Shown here: positions 23,435-30,810 of the stretch, in pieces
Numbering within the stretch: the first letter of the stretch is position 1
Layout: the number at the start of each line of letters is the position of its first letter
Assembly: GCA_050014815.1 (NCBI GenBank)
Contig: JBEKCP010000008.1
Coordinates: 1-30,810, forward strand
Length of the DNA: 30,810 nt
Reading direction: 5' to 3'
Source: JBEKCP01 sp050014815
Lineage (GTDB): Bacteria; Planctomycetota; Planctomycetia; Pirellulales; Thermoguttaceae
Made by a program: the position numbers and the translations under genes
Notes under the pieces: generated by a model
The model's input: the letters and a program-made list of their open reading frames with translations, nothing else
What the model was told of the DNA's origin: nothing
Database searches by the model: none

Positions 23435-24078
23435 GCTCGTCGCACAGTATCAACCAGGAGCCCATCAAGGACCGACTGCACACGGCTCATCTCCGTGGCG
23501 ACGTGTTGCCGCAGCCCGACATTTTCCCGCAGCGCCTGCGGCTCGACGCCACGAATGACCCGTTGCGCATCGCCGACGATCTGGTCGAGCTGCTCGCTGC
23601 TGCGGACGTTGAGTTCCCGGAACCGCTGGAAGAACTCGGTGAGATTTTCGACCGTGCTGTCCTTGAACGTCTTCAACTTGCCATCTTCCCGGCCCGACAG
23701 CCGTTCGGTCAAATGGCTGACCAGCTTCGCCAATTCGGCGGTGAACGCCTCCTCGGCCAAACGGACGGCCTCGTCGAAGCGGCTCTGTACTCGGCGGCAC
23801 TCTTGCTCGTAGAGTTGCGGGTTGAGTTGCTGGAGATAATCGGGCGGCTCCACACTCGGGAAGTCGAAGCTGATCTCGAACAAGCCGCGTAGCGACTCCG
23901 GGTAGTCCCCGGCGTTGAACAGCGATCCGAGACGTTGCCGGGCCGTGGCCTTCAACTCGTTGTAATGGCGATCCAGGGTCTCGACCGCCTCGGTCAGTTC
24001 CTCCTGGAACTCCCGCATCTTCGCGGCGAAGTCGTCGATCTTGTCCTGGCGGATCAGCCGGATTCCCGGCTCCGGGTA
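23435..24078 (-). pseudogene. helical protein fragment lacking its 5' end (DUF3150-like)
   Basis: From about 24076 the minus strand reads PEPGIRLIRQDKIDDFAAK and continues through an ATG at 24018 (MREFQEELTEAVETLDRHY) for about 200 residues of convincing helical protein: ARQRLGSLFNAGDYPESLRG, FPSVEPPDYLQQLNP, EEAFTAELAKLVSHLTERL, ELNVRSSEQLDQIVGDAQR, MSRVQSVLDGLLVDTVRR. No start codon is available upstream of PEPG before a TGA at about 24080, so the gene lost its 5' part exactly where the MBL gene begins on the other strand. Past VDTVRRA (near 23435) the frame runs on to 23332 as apparently non-native sequence. The style resembles DUF3150-type proteins found beside AAA and von Willebrand genes; that is a weak impression. 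Translation from the ATG at 24018 is possible. Confidence 0.55.
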
Positions 24079-24845
24079 TGCGAGTCATCTCCCTCCACTC
24101 CGGCAGCAACGGCAACTGCATTTGCGTCGAGGCGGGCGGGGGGAGGCTGCTGTTCGACGCCGGGATCAGTGCCAGCGAGGTCCAAGAGCGGCTGGCCATT
24201 CATGGCCGGGATGCAACTGCGGTCGATGCGGTCCTCATTTCCCACGACCACATCGACCACTGCCGCAGCATGGGAATCCTGAACCGCACATTCGGCTTGC
24301 CGATCTACGCCACTGCCAAGACCTACAAAGCGGCCAAGCGTTTTGCACTGGGCGAGATCAGAGACCTTCGCTATTTCGTTGCCGGGGAGACCGTGCCGTT
24401 CGGTAAGGTGACGGTGGAAACGATTTCCACGCCCCATGACGGGGTGGACGGCGTGGTGTTCGTGGTCGATGACGGCAAGCACCGGCTGGGCATCCTCACC
24501 GACCTGGGGCATGTCTTCAACGGCCTGGGCGACGTGATCGCCTCGCTGGACGCTGTGCTGCTGGAAAGCAACTACGATCCCGACATGCTCGCCAACGGTT
24601 CCTACCCAGACTGGCTCAAAGAACGGATCGCAGGGCCGGGCGGGCACATCTCCAACTTCGAGGCCGCCGAGCTTCTGAACACGGCCGCATCGAAGCAAAT
24701 GAAATGGGCCTGCTTGGGCCATCTTTCGCAGGACACCAACACGCCGGAGTTGGCGTTGGCAACGCATCGCAGGATTTTGGGCGACCGGCTGCCGCTGTTC
24801 GTGGCGACTCGGTACGAGGCCAGCGGGGTGATGGCGATTGGTTGA
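24078..24845 (+). CDS. MBL-fold metallo-hydrolase (WalJ/YycJ-like)
   Basis: 255 residues, the family length. It opens with MRVISLHSGSNGNCICVEAG, the strand and SLxSGSxGNC signature of the YycJ/WalJ group. The metal site HDHIDH is at 56-61, LLFDAG at 24-29 precedes it, and TPHDGVDGVVF, GILTDLGH, LLESNYDPDML and CLGHLSQD supply the later ligands. Relatives are exonuclease- or phosphodiesterase-like enzymes. The predicted start has no obvious ribosome binding site, because the region upstream belongs to the truncated minus-strand gene; the promoter region may have been lost or replaced. Confidence 0.85.
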   Translation: MRVISLHSGSNGNCICVEAGGGRLLFDAGISASEVQERLAIHGRDATAVDAVLISHDHIDHCRSMGILNRTFGLPIYATAKTYKAAKRFALGEIRDLRYFVAGETVPFGKVTVETISTPHDGVDGVVFVVDDGKHRLGILTDLGHVFNGLGDVIASLDAVLLESNYDPDMLANGSYPDWLKERIAGPGGHISNFEAAELLNTAASKQMKWACLGHLSQDTNTPELALATHRRILGDRLPLFVATRYEASGVMAIG

Positions 24846-24975
24846 ACCGGCTACTGGTGGACAGCACAAGTCGGTGAGATAATGGCTGGACACGGACGGC
24901 TCGCGGTAATCTCACGGATGGCCTTCCCTTGGTGCCGGTGGGGCGGCCCACAACCGTTCACGGGAGGAGTTGCTC

Positions 24976-25152
24976 ATGAACCAGCAAGACAAGATTCGAC
25001 TAGCCAAGGGGCTGACGAACAAGCAGATTGCCGGGGTGCTGCACATCAGCTATGAGACCATTAAGGAGCACGCCCAGCACATCCTACGCAAGATCGGCGT
25101 GACCGACCGGACGCAGGCGGCGGTATGGGCCGTGCGCAAGGGGCTGACCTGA
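24976..25152 (+). CDS. stand-alone LuxR/GerE-type helix-turn-helix protein
   Basis: 58 residues from the ATG at 24976, which follows GGGAGGAG (24961-24968). The sequence GLTNKQIAGVLHISYETIKE, then HAQHILRKIGVTDRTQAAV and WAVRKGL, is a GerE domain from the scaffold helix before the turn to the last helix. The usual start of the domain (LTxREREVLxLI) is replaced by MNQQDKIRLA, so it lacks one supporting helix and any receiver domain. It may be a true small regulator or a fragment of a NarL-type response regulator that has gained a start. It lies 59 bp before the HU-like gene. Confidence 0.7.
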   Translation: MNQQDKIRLAKGLTNKQIAGVLHISYETIKEHAQHILRKIGVTDRTQAAVWAVRKGLT

Positions 25153-25211
25153 ACAGAGCCGCAGCGGCGAGCGGTAGCATCTCCAAAGCCCCATGGCAGG
25201 AGAATCAACTC

Positions 25212-25514
25212 GTGACCAGGAGAAACATCGTTCGGACGATTTCCCAAGAGCTTGGACTTTCGCAACACCAGACCAGGGAGATCGTCCAAAAGACCTTCGA
25301 CTCTATCGTGAACGCCCTCGTTGAGGACGGTCGGGTCGAACTCCGTAACTTCGGCGTCTTCAAGGTGAAGCGGCGAAAGTCCCGCACGGCACGCAACCCG
25401 CATACCGGCGAGAAGGTTCTGGTACCGGAAAGATGCACGGTCACGTTCAAGCCGGGGCAGGTGATAAAGCATCGGGTTGAAGGGGAGGGCCGACGCGATG
25501 AGTCCCCACGATAG
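25212..25514 (+). CDS. HU/IHF family DNA-binding protein
   Basis: 100 residues from the GTG at 25212, with GGCAGGAG (25196-25203) upstream; this start gives VTRRNIVRTISQELGLSQ, the normal beginning of the family. DGRVELRNFGVFKV and RTARNPHTGEKV are the DNA-bending arm hallmarks, with the intercalating proline in ARNPHTG. It resembles IHF-alpha-like proteins. The last residues (EGRRDESPR) run 17 bp into the next gene. Confidence 0.9.
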   Translation: MTRRNIVRTISQELGLSQHQTREIVQKTFDSIVNALVEDGRVELRNFGVFKVKRRKSRTARNPHTGEKVLVPERCTVTFKPGQVIKHRVEGEGRRDESPR

Positions 25515-27243
25515 CGACCTGTCGGGCGAGGCTAGGGCCTGGCCGACGGCTCCCAAACTTGCGCCGGCGATTTGGCTGGGCCTGTTGCTGGCCCTTGGCG
25601 GATCTTCGATGGCTTGGGGTCAGTACAGCGTGGCCGTGGTCCAAACCGCGCAGGACGTGAGCCTGAACGCTTGGGAATATCAGTTGTGGGACGGCAGCTT
25701 TCATTTCGGCACGTTGCTTGTCCAGGGCATGCCGGGAGCGGGAACCATTTCCCAGTACGGAACGGGAATGCTCATCTTCCGCCCACATCCCGATCAGACC
25801 GACGACAACGGCTGGGGTAGCAGCGGCTACCTCACTCCGTTTCTCTCGTCCGGCCAGCCGGGCGGAGGGGTTATAGGGTCGGTTGTCCCCGATCCCAACG
25901 GCAACGGTATTGACGTTACCGCCAGTGGACTCGTCAACGCCAATACGGACGGCAGTAGCACCTACGGGTCCTTCAGCCTCTCGACGACGTTCTCCTATGA
26001 CCCGGCCGCGCAAAAAGTCACGGGCGTGGGAACGCTGGCGGTCAGCCTGAGCGGGACCTTGACGTCGGCGCCGGGGGGCCCCGCCGATCTGAACCTCATT
26101 CGGATCACCTCGAACTATCTCTCGAATGTACCCCTGCAGGGCGGTGGCAGAGGCAACACCGGCGACATGTCGCAAGCCAGTGTCAGGTATGGTTCGACCG
26201 GCAGCGACCCCAACAACATCGACTGGCTGCCTGCCGCTTTGCCTTCGACGTATCCCAGCTACGCTTCATCCGTCCTTTGCACCAGCGTGATCGGGGCGGT
26301 CAACAACGTCGATGGCGTGGCCCTGGGCAAGAGCGCCCTTGCCATTGCGACGAAGCCGCCCTTGAACGTTTCGCTGACCGCCACCAACGGGGCCAGCCTC
26401 CTCAGCTTCGGTGGGCAGTACACCACGTCGGCCAGCCAAGACCCCTACGCCGACAATGTCGGGATTGTCCAACAGGTGCTCCATGGAAACACATCGGCCA
26501 CGAGCCTCCAGTTCAACATGGACATCGAATCCGATGCGCCGACGACCTGGACCGGATCCTCCGGCGGGAATTGGTCCGCGTCCGGGAACTGGCAGGGGAG
26601 CAGTCTGCCGCAAAGCGGCGTCCTGCTCCGGTTCGGCCCTGGGGGCGGCCTAAGCAACAACAACCTGGCCGCCGGCAGGCCTTTCAACGGAATCATCTTC
26701 CCGAGCAACGCCTCCGCCTATGTGCTGGCTGGCAACTCGATCCAGTTGGGCGGCACGGTCATCAACCAAAGCGTCAACCCCCAGACGATCGGTCTGCCAT
26801 TGCAGTTGGTGACGGGCGGGGGCACCTTCGACACGTGGCCGGCCGGCCTGACGGTGTCCGGGCCAATTAGCGGCAGCGGACCCTTGGTGAAGGTCGGCAG
26901 CGGCACCCTGACATTGGCGGGCTCCAATAGCTACACGGGCGGAACGTCGGTCAGTGCCGGCCTCCTGGTGATCAATCGCAGTGGGGCCCTTCCGACCGGC
27001 TCAATTCTCACGATCGGGGCGACTGGCTCGGTGGAGCTGGGCGATTCGACGCTCAACGGCACCACGATCCCGCTGGGCGGTTCGGCATCGGCCGGCACGT
27101 TGGCCCCGCAAGGGGCCGCCACCGGCGGCATCCACGCGGTGCCGGAGCCCGGCACGCTCGCACTCTTGGCCGCCGCCGCTTGCGGCCTCGCGATGAGGAA
27201 GAAGGGGCGAAGGGAGGGATGCCGATGCCCGACTACGACGTGA
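25498..27243 (+). CDS. PEP-CTERM sorting-domain protein with autotransporter-associated strand repeat
   Basis: 581 residues from the ATG at 25498, preceded by GGGGAGGGC and overlapping the HU gene by 17 bp. A long polar N-region (MSPHDSDLSGEARAW) leads to a hydrophobic signal segment (LAPAIWLGLLLALGG) and a cleavage region near AWGQ. A beta-rich Gly/Ser/Thr passenger follows; WTGSSGGNWSASGNWQ at about 350-365 is the motif that precedes autotransporter-associated strand repeats, and GSGPLVKVGSGTLTLAG, then NSYTGGTSVSAGLLVIN at about 460-492 is such a repeat. The C-terminus VPEPGTLALL (548 on), then a hydrophobic helix and MRKKGRRE form a PEP-CTERM anchor for processing by exosortase. It is expected to be exported and anchored or released at the surface. 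Confidence 0.87.
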   Translation: MSPHDSDLSGEARAWPTAPKLAPAIWLGLLLALGGSSMAWGQYSVAVVQTAQDVSLNAWEYQLWDGSFHFGTLLVQGMPGAGTISQYGTGMLIFRPHPDQTDDNGWGSSGYLTPFLSSGQPGGGVIGSVVPDPNGNGIDVTASGLVNANTDGSSTYGSFSLSTTFSYDPAAQKVTGVGTLAVSLSGTLTSAPGGPADLNLIRITSNYLSNVPLQGGGRGNTGDMSQASVRYGSTGSDPNNIDWLPAALPSTYPSYASSVLCTSVIGAVNNVDGVALGKSALAIATKPPLNVSLTATNGASLLSFGGQYTTSASQDPYADNVGIVQQVLHGNTSATSLQFNMDIESDAPTTWTGSSGGNWSASGNWQGSSLPQSGVLLRFGPGGGLSNNNLAAGRPFNGIIFPSNASAYVLAGNSIQLGGTVINQSVNPQTIGLPLQLVTGGGTFDTWPAGLTVSGPISGSGPLVKVGSGTLTLAGSNSYTGGTSVSAGLLVINRSGALPTGSILTIGATGSVELGDSTLNGTTIPLGGSASAGTLAPQGAATGGIHAVPEPGTLALLAAAACGLAMRKKGRREGCRCPTTT

Positions 27244-27284
27244 CCGTGGGGCAGGACGGCTCGTGGCATTCCGGCGTTACGCTC

Positions 27285-27509
27285 TTTCCCGAGCACCCGG
27301 AAGGCCACGACCGTCTTCCAGCCGAGCGTGGCGGGCGACTGGGCCGGTACGAGGCAGGCGTAGATGGTGGTGGCCACGACCATCAGCCAGTTGCCCGGCA
27401 AGCCCAACAAGGTGAGCGCCCAGCATCCCGACAGGACGAATATCAGCAGCAGTGCGAAGATGACGGTCACGGTGAACCTTGGCAATCCGCGTACCGGCGT
27501 GTTGTTCAT
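27285..27509 (-). pseudogene. N-terminal fragment of a DUF456 family membrane protein
   Basis: The minus strand from the ATG at 27509 reads MNNTPVRGLPRFTV, a hydrophobic helix (IFALLLIFVLSGCWALTLL), then GLPGNWLMVVATTIYACLVP and LGWKTVVAF, which is the start of DUF456 proteins (GLPGNWLxVL is the hallmark). After VVAFRVLG, near 27290, the frame no longer follows the family and runs through the opposite side of the PEP-CTERM gene. About two thirds of the usual length is missing. Confidence 0.6.
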
Positions 27510-27890
27510 GTTCTGGCGCGCCAGCCATCCGAGCCTCGGCCGGCGGATCGAGTTCGCCAACGACTATCGGCCATGGGAGCAGGGGGATCCATTGCGTTAC
27601 GGCGGTCTCTTCAGGGGCTCGTCGCGGGATTCCCCCTCAAAGCTCGGCCCCGTATCACTGCCATAGGCGGTACCCATACTCCTCTTGTCGGCTCGGCCAC
27701 TACGGTCAGTGCCTTCGGATCATAGGAAAGGGTTGGGACACACATGACCATGCTCACATGAATCGAAACGGCACGACCTGGCCATAATGTCCGGGATTAC
27801 CGGCCCGGTAGGTCCCATGGTGATGGACACCGGCTCTTCGGGCAGGCTCCGGCGTCCGAATGCAGAACCGGGCTCCGGCGGTATGAACAA
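27510..27890. other. 381-bp stretch without a recognisable gene
   Basis: A plus-strand stretch near 27540-27600 (RRIEFANDYRPWEQGDPLRY) has a natural look, a little like DUF58 proteins, but is too short to name. The 13-base palindrome TACCGGCCCGGTA lies at about 27799-27811. No promoter or terminator was recognised. Confidence 0.4.
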
Positions 27891-28868
27891 CTACATCGCC
27901 CGCGGCTGCATTTTCCCTTCGCCACCAAGCCAACGGTCAAACCAATCGCGAGCCCGCTGAGCCACGTGCCCGCCCGGATCGACCCATAGCGCCACGTGTC
28001 CCAGGTAGGGGACCGATACCAACTCGCTGTGATCCAATGCGGCGGCGTGCAAACGCTCGCTCTGTTGGTGTGGCACGACCCAATCGTTCGTGCCATGCAC
28101 GATGAGCACAGGGGCCGAGGTCCGCTGGATGGCCTTCACGGCGTCGGCCTCGTCCGGATCGAAGTCTGCGATCCGTCCCGCCTCGTCTAGGGACCGCTGG
28201 TACGTTTTGTCGGAGATCAGCAGGCCAATGCCCGGCGCCACCACCCGGGCGAAGTGCGGCACCTCCTCGCGGGCGGTGGCAAAAGGCTCGACGGCCACCA
28301 CCGCCCGGATGCGGCGATCGGCGGCCGCCAAGTGGATCGACGTCGTGGCCCCGTACGAGATCCCGTAGACGCCCAGGTTCCCGGCCACGAGACCTTTCCG
28401 TTCCAGCTCGTCGATCACCTGGGAGAGGTCCTTTGCTTCCTGGAGTCCGAAGGTCATGTACTTGCCGGTCGAGCGGCCCCGCCCGCGGAGATCGACCAGG
28501 ACCACGCGGTAGCCTGAATCAGCCAGCGCGTGAGCAGCGGGGAGCATTTTGGCGCTGCGGGCCAGCACGCCGTGGAGCACCAAGATCGTGCCGCGGGACG
28601 AGTGCGATCTTTCCCGGGATTCAATCACCGATACCGACAGAGACGCCTCCGGCGGCCCCACCTTGACCCAGAACTGCTGGTCCACGCCCAACAGACGCTC
28701 GATGGGCGGCAGGGGATTCGCCTCGGCGGCCCATGGATTGATCCGGTTGGGAACGCTGGCGATCACTTCCGCCAGCGGTTGTGCCCCACCGACGTCCAGA
28801 GCAATACTCGCTAGCAGCAAGGCGACCGCCACTCCGCGCAATTTTGAGAGGACACGACGCATTCTCAT
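27891..28868 (-). CDS. exported alpha/beta hydrolase
   Basis: 325 residues; AAGGGAGA precedes the ATG at 28868. A signal peptide (VLSKLRGVAVALLLASIAL, cleavage near GGA-QP) is followed by an alpha/beta-hydrolase fold: TILVLHGVLARS (oxyanion strand, 94-105), VVLVDLRGRGRS, and the nucleophile elbow GISYGA with Ser171. Asp262 in VHGTNDWVVPH and His291 in YLGHVALWV complete the triad. This looks like a BAAT/prolyl-oligopeptidase-like or general esterase type. The substrate is not indicated. It stands alone on its strand with truncated genes on both sides. Confidence 0.87.
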   Translation of the reverse strand: MRMRRVLSKLRGVAVALLLASIALDVGGAQPLAEVIASVPNRINPWAAEANPLPPIERLLGVDQQFWVKVGPPEASLSVSVIESRERSHSSRGTILVLHGVLARSAKMLPAAHALADSGYRVVLVDLRGRGRSTGKYMTFGLQEAKDLSQVIDELERKGLVAGNLGVYGISYGATTSIHLAAADRRIRAVVAVEPFATAREEVPHFARVVAPGIGLLISDKTYQRSLDEAGRIADFDPDEADAVKAIQRTSAPVLIVHGTNDWVVPHQQSERLHAAALDHSELVSVPYLGHVALWVDPGGHVAQRARDWFDRWLGGEGKMQPRAM

Positions 28869-29007
28869 CGGAATCTCCCTTCACCAGCATAGGCGTGGAA
28901 GCGGCCGCCTTATAACTCCCTTTCATCCAAGGGGCACGCTCAATCTTGGCTGGGCCCGTTTTCCCAGTCTCACAGGATTGCCCATTTCCAGAATCCGTTG
29001 GGGCTTG

Positions 29008-29160
29008 ATCTGCTGCTTCGCAGATGCCGTCTTGTGGGACGAGGACTGGAAGGACAACGAGAGCCTCTTGGACGCTGACCCGAAGGCCAGCCAGGCGGTG
29101 AAGAAGCTGCTGGGGATCGACGAGGATTACTACGTACCGTCCTTCTCGCGACCGTGGGCA
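29008..29160 (+). pseudogene. short coding scrap, C-terminal-type sequence
   Basis: The plus frame reads LICCFADAVLWDEDWKDNE, SLLDADPKASQAVKKLLGID and EDYYVPSF, with an acidic, well-spaced composition that looks like the ending of a larger planctomycete protein. The frame continues into Arg/Ser-rich sequence that is not protein-like. No start codon or family could be assigned. Confidence 0.3.
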
Positions 29161-29299
29161 ACCCCTCTCGGCATGCCCTGGATTTCAGTTTCCCTGCCGT
29201 CCAGCGTGCGGTTTTATTCGCTAGCCCCGGCTGTGCTGTTTCGATGCGTCGGTTTATGTGACCGCCGCGCGCAGGCAAGATGCGTTTGGCTGCGTCGGA

Positions 29300-29455
29300 C
29301 CGGGTGGGGAAGTCGAACGCGACGTAGATCGTCAGGAAGCCCCCGCCCTCCGTTTTCTGGTCGATGTCGAAGGCAAGAACGCCGTCGCGTGCAAAACCGT
29401 CTTGAACGCGATAGAGCAGGTAGCGGTCCGCGACGACCTTTTCCAAAGGGTCACC
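29300..29455 (-). pseudogene. short coding scrap on the minus strand
   Basis: On the minus strand GDPLEKVVADRYLLYRVQDG, FARDGVLAFDIDQKTEGGGF and LTIYVAFDFPTR read like a genuine protein core (alternating strands), whereas both flanks of the frame do not. It lies opposite the presumed 5' part of the carboxypeptidase-regulatory-like gene. The family is unknown. Confidence 0.3.
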
Positions 29456-29497
29456 AGCGCGCCGCCCAACTGGCAAGTTCCCGCTCAACTTCCACCT

Positions 29498-29926
29498 ATG
29501 CAGCCGCCCGTGCATCCGGCAGCGCCCGGCAACCTCCAGAACCAGCAGCCCTCGTTTGTCAACGGGCTTCCGCACCAAGATCCGCGTGGTGCGCCAAACC
29601 CGAGTTTCATGGGCGGCACGGTTTACGGCCGGCTTTTGAACAAGGGCCGTCCGCTGGTCAACTGCCACGTGGTCATCGTGCCCCTGCACGAGGTGGACGG
29701 CGTAAACCGCTTCGATTCGGACCGCACAACTCTAACGACCCTGACCGACGAAGAAGGAGTATTCCATTTTGAAAACGCGCCCGCGGGGGGATACAAACTC
29801 ATGTGGTTGCCCGAAGGGCAGAACCAATGGATCCGTCGCATTTCCATGCACCCCGACGTGAAGGTGCATAACGACGAAACCACCACGTTGAAAGAGATTC
29901 GAGTCGCGCTGCAGACCATCAACTAG
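29498..29926 (+). CDS. carboxypeptidase-regulatory-like domain protein, N-terminus uncertain
   Basis: 142 residues if the ATG at 29498 is used. A Pro/Gln/Asn-rich start (MQPPVHPAAPGNLQNQQ) leads to one beta-sandwich: GGTVYGRLLNKGRPLVNCHV, TTLTTLTDEEGVFHFENAP and GGYKLMWLPEGQNQW. The pattern G-x-V-x-G...TDxxGxFxFxxxPxGxY is the carboxypeptidase-regulatory-like (CNA-B-like) domain, often found in exported planctomycete proteins. No signal peptide or convincing ribosome binding site is visible, and the sequence upstream belongs to other scraps, so the 5' end has probably been lost. Confidence 0.6.
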   Translation: MQPPVHPAAPGNLQNQQPSFVNGLPHQDPRGAPNPSFMGGTVYGRLLNKGRPLVNCHVVIVPLHEVDGVNRFDSDRTTLTTLTDEEGVFHFENAPAGGYKLMWLPEGQNQWIRRISMHPDVKVHNDETTTLKEIRVALQTIN

Positions 29927-30084
29927 GTATCAATGTCTATGTGGGTAGGGCCTCACCCCATCCATGTGGCAGGAGGTCTGAGCCCGTTGCCGGGACTGCT
30001 CCGGTACCCTGCCCTCAAGATTAGTTCCTGACTTATCTTTTCGCGTGATTCCTCGATTCTTTCGGGAATGATGTGCCTCGATTG

Positions 30085-30113
30085 TTGACTTGCGAAGACA
30101 TATACGCCACAAT
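30085..30113 (+). promoter_or_regulatory. candidate promoter for the small membrane protein
   Basis: TTGACT (30085-30090), 17-base spacer, CACAAT (30108-30113). The GTG start at 30147 is 33 bases downstream. Confidence 0.4.
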
Positions 30114-30146
30114 GGAGGGCGCCTCGAACCGCAAGGAGAGGTGCTC

Positions 30147-30407
30147 GTGCGACCTCCTTTTCGAACTCAGTTCTCCATGGCGGTGATCGGGATCGTCGCC
30201 CTAGCTCTGGTCAGCGGCATCGTTGCCCTGAGCTTGACGCGGCAAGCATGGGCGTCGTGGTTGATCGGCATCAGCATGGCGCTGGCGGTGGTGCTCGGCG
30301 CGGTGCATCCATCCCGCCAAGGTCTTCCAGAGCACGTAGGCCAGGAAGCAGACGAGAATATGGGCCAGCAGCCGTTCTGCTCGCTGCGCTTCAGTTCGCC
30401 GAGATAG
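30147..30407 (+). pseudogene. small membrane protein with its 3' end replaced by a transposase relic
   Basis: The GTG at 30147 follows a strong AAGGAGAGG (30131-30139). The frame begins with RPPFRTQFS and has two hydrophobic helices (MAVIGIVALALVSGIVALSL, then ASWLIGISMALAVVLGAV). From about 30300 the sequence becomes the opposite strand of the transposase C-terminus, so the remainder (HPSRQGLPEHVGQ onward) is unlikely to be native. The promoter and start are intact; the gene was probably disrupted from the 3' side. The family is not recognised. Confidence 0.5.
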
Positions 30408-30514
30408 GCCACCAGCCGCTGCCGCGAGCCGCGGCCCGTGCGATAGGACTCCACCAGTGCCCCGTACGTATGCGGCTTGCCGTTCTTCCGTCGAACGCAT
30501 CTTCGCAGAAACAT
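30296..30514 (-). mobile_element. internally deleted IS4/IS1634-type transposase relic
   Basis: On the minus strand GGAGGG precedes an ATG at 30514 that opens MFLRRCVRRKNGKPHTYGAL, then VESYRTGRGSRQRLVAYLGEL, the N-terminus of IS1634-like transposases. After about 50 residues the reading jumps to another frame that reads RLLAHILVCFLAYVLWKTLA and GWMHRA, which is the C-terminus of the same family. The catalytic DDE core, several hundred codons, is missing. The two remaining ends are about 70 codons in total. Terminal inverted repeats were not found by eye. Confidence 0.65.
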
Positions 30515-30810
30515 GGCCGATCCCTCCTGCTACGCAGTACAGGATCCCATGCTTTCGGACGAATGCAAGCAAGAAGGTCTACACTACAACGCCTTTCGGC
30601 GAAAGAAGCACCGTGGCCATTGGAGTTGCGTCAACGAACCAGCCCAAATCCTTGAATTTTGTCGCGCAATACCGTAACTTGGGCTAATGATCTGCAAAGC
30701 ATGACGCCAAAGCACCTTCCAGCCAGCCTCGCAAACCCCAATCGACAAAGTTGCGGAACCGCTGAGACGGCGCGGAGGCCCTTGACGGCCAAATGGACGT
30801 ATCGCAAAAT
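30515..30810. other. window end, no recognisable gene
   Basis: This is upstream of the transposase relic start. No frame on either strand resembles a protein. The insertion-sequence boundary probably lies here but could not be placed. Confidence 0.4.

Noticed and set aside
28549..29772. 407-codon open frame on the plus strand
   Set aside because: It runs antisense to the alpha/beta hydrolase signal region and across unrelated scraps; only the piece at about 29008-29160 looks protein-like.
1..30810. tRNA, rRNA, CRISPR arrays, complete insertion sequences
   Set aside because: Scanning by eye gave no cloverleaf with a GGTTCGAATCC-type arm, no rRNA signature, no regularly spaced direct repeats with spacers, and only fragments of transposases. 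A tRNAscan or CRISPR search was not possible.

Overview
The window is about 31 kb of GC-rich bacterial DNA. It reads as a planctomycete chromosome: PQQ-like beta-propeller proteins of planctomycete style, a PEP-CTERM protein with an autotransporter-type strand repeat, a large secreted protein with a Tat-like signal, small Cys-containing exported proteins, and dispersed GC-rich palindromes. This assignment rests on remembered family resemblance, not on a search.

Layout. (1) 1-2136: 3' part of a PQQ-like beta-propeller gene, followed by a 0.85 kb zone of gene scraps on the minus strand (a TPR/glycosyltransferase-type fragment joined to a second beta-propeller tail). (2) 2988-5805: a two-gene plus-strand unit, a NodU/CmcH-type carbamoyltransferase and a radical SAM protein. 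(3) 5800-17613: ten consecutive minus-strand genes. In transcription order these are PspA/IM30, a two-module AAA+ ATPase, a membrane-anchored NitT/TauT-type solute-binding protein fused to an OmpA peptidoglycan-binding domain, an ABC permease, an ABC ATPase, a coiled-coil membrane protein, a glycogen debranching enzyme (GlgX), a Ser-rich exported protein with a C-terminal anchor, a DUF350 membrane protein and a small cytosolic protein. (4) 17816-21250: a divergent rhomboid-type protease and a large secreted glycosidase-like protein. (5) 21.3-24.1 kb: short genes (small exported Cys protein, SEC-C protein with a probable frameshift), two copies of a terminator-like palindrome, and several truncated genes (integrase tail, helical protein lacking its start). 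(6) 24078-27243: an MBL-fold hydrolase of the WalJ/YycJ type, a stand-alone LuxR-type HTH, an HU/IHF-type protein and an overlapping PEP-CTERM protein. (7) 27.3-30.8 kb: truncated DUF456 gene, an intact exported alpha/beta hydrolase, more scraps, a carboxypeptidase-regulatory-like domain protein, and a small membrane protein whose 3' end is replaced by an internally deleted transposase relic.

The most interesting unit is region 3. PspA, a Ycf46-like AAA+ protein, DUF350 and a tethered solute-binding/OmpA ABC transporter form one near-continuous transcription unit. A candidate promoter (TTGACA with overlapping TAAATA/TAGAAT) and a GC hairpin followed by seven T residues lie between the promoter and pspA. 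The parts suggest a cell-envelope stress or maintenance module that links the inner membrane (PspA, DUF350, permease), peptidoglycan (OmpA domain) and an ATP-driven remodeller (AAA+). That function is inference. PspA-DUF350 neighbours are known, for example in the E. coli yjfIJKL operon; the rest of the combination is the part worth checking.

No rRNA, tRNA, CRISPR array or complete insertion sequence was recognised by eye.
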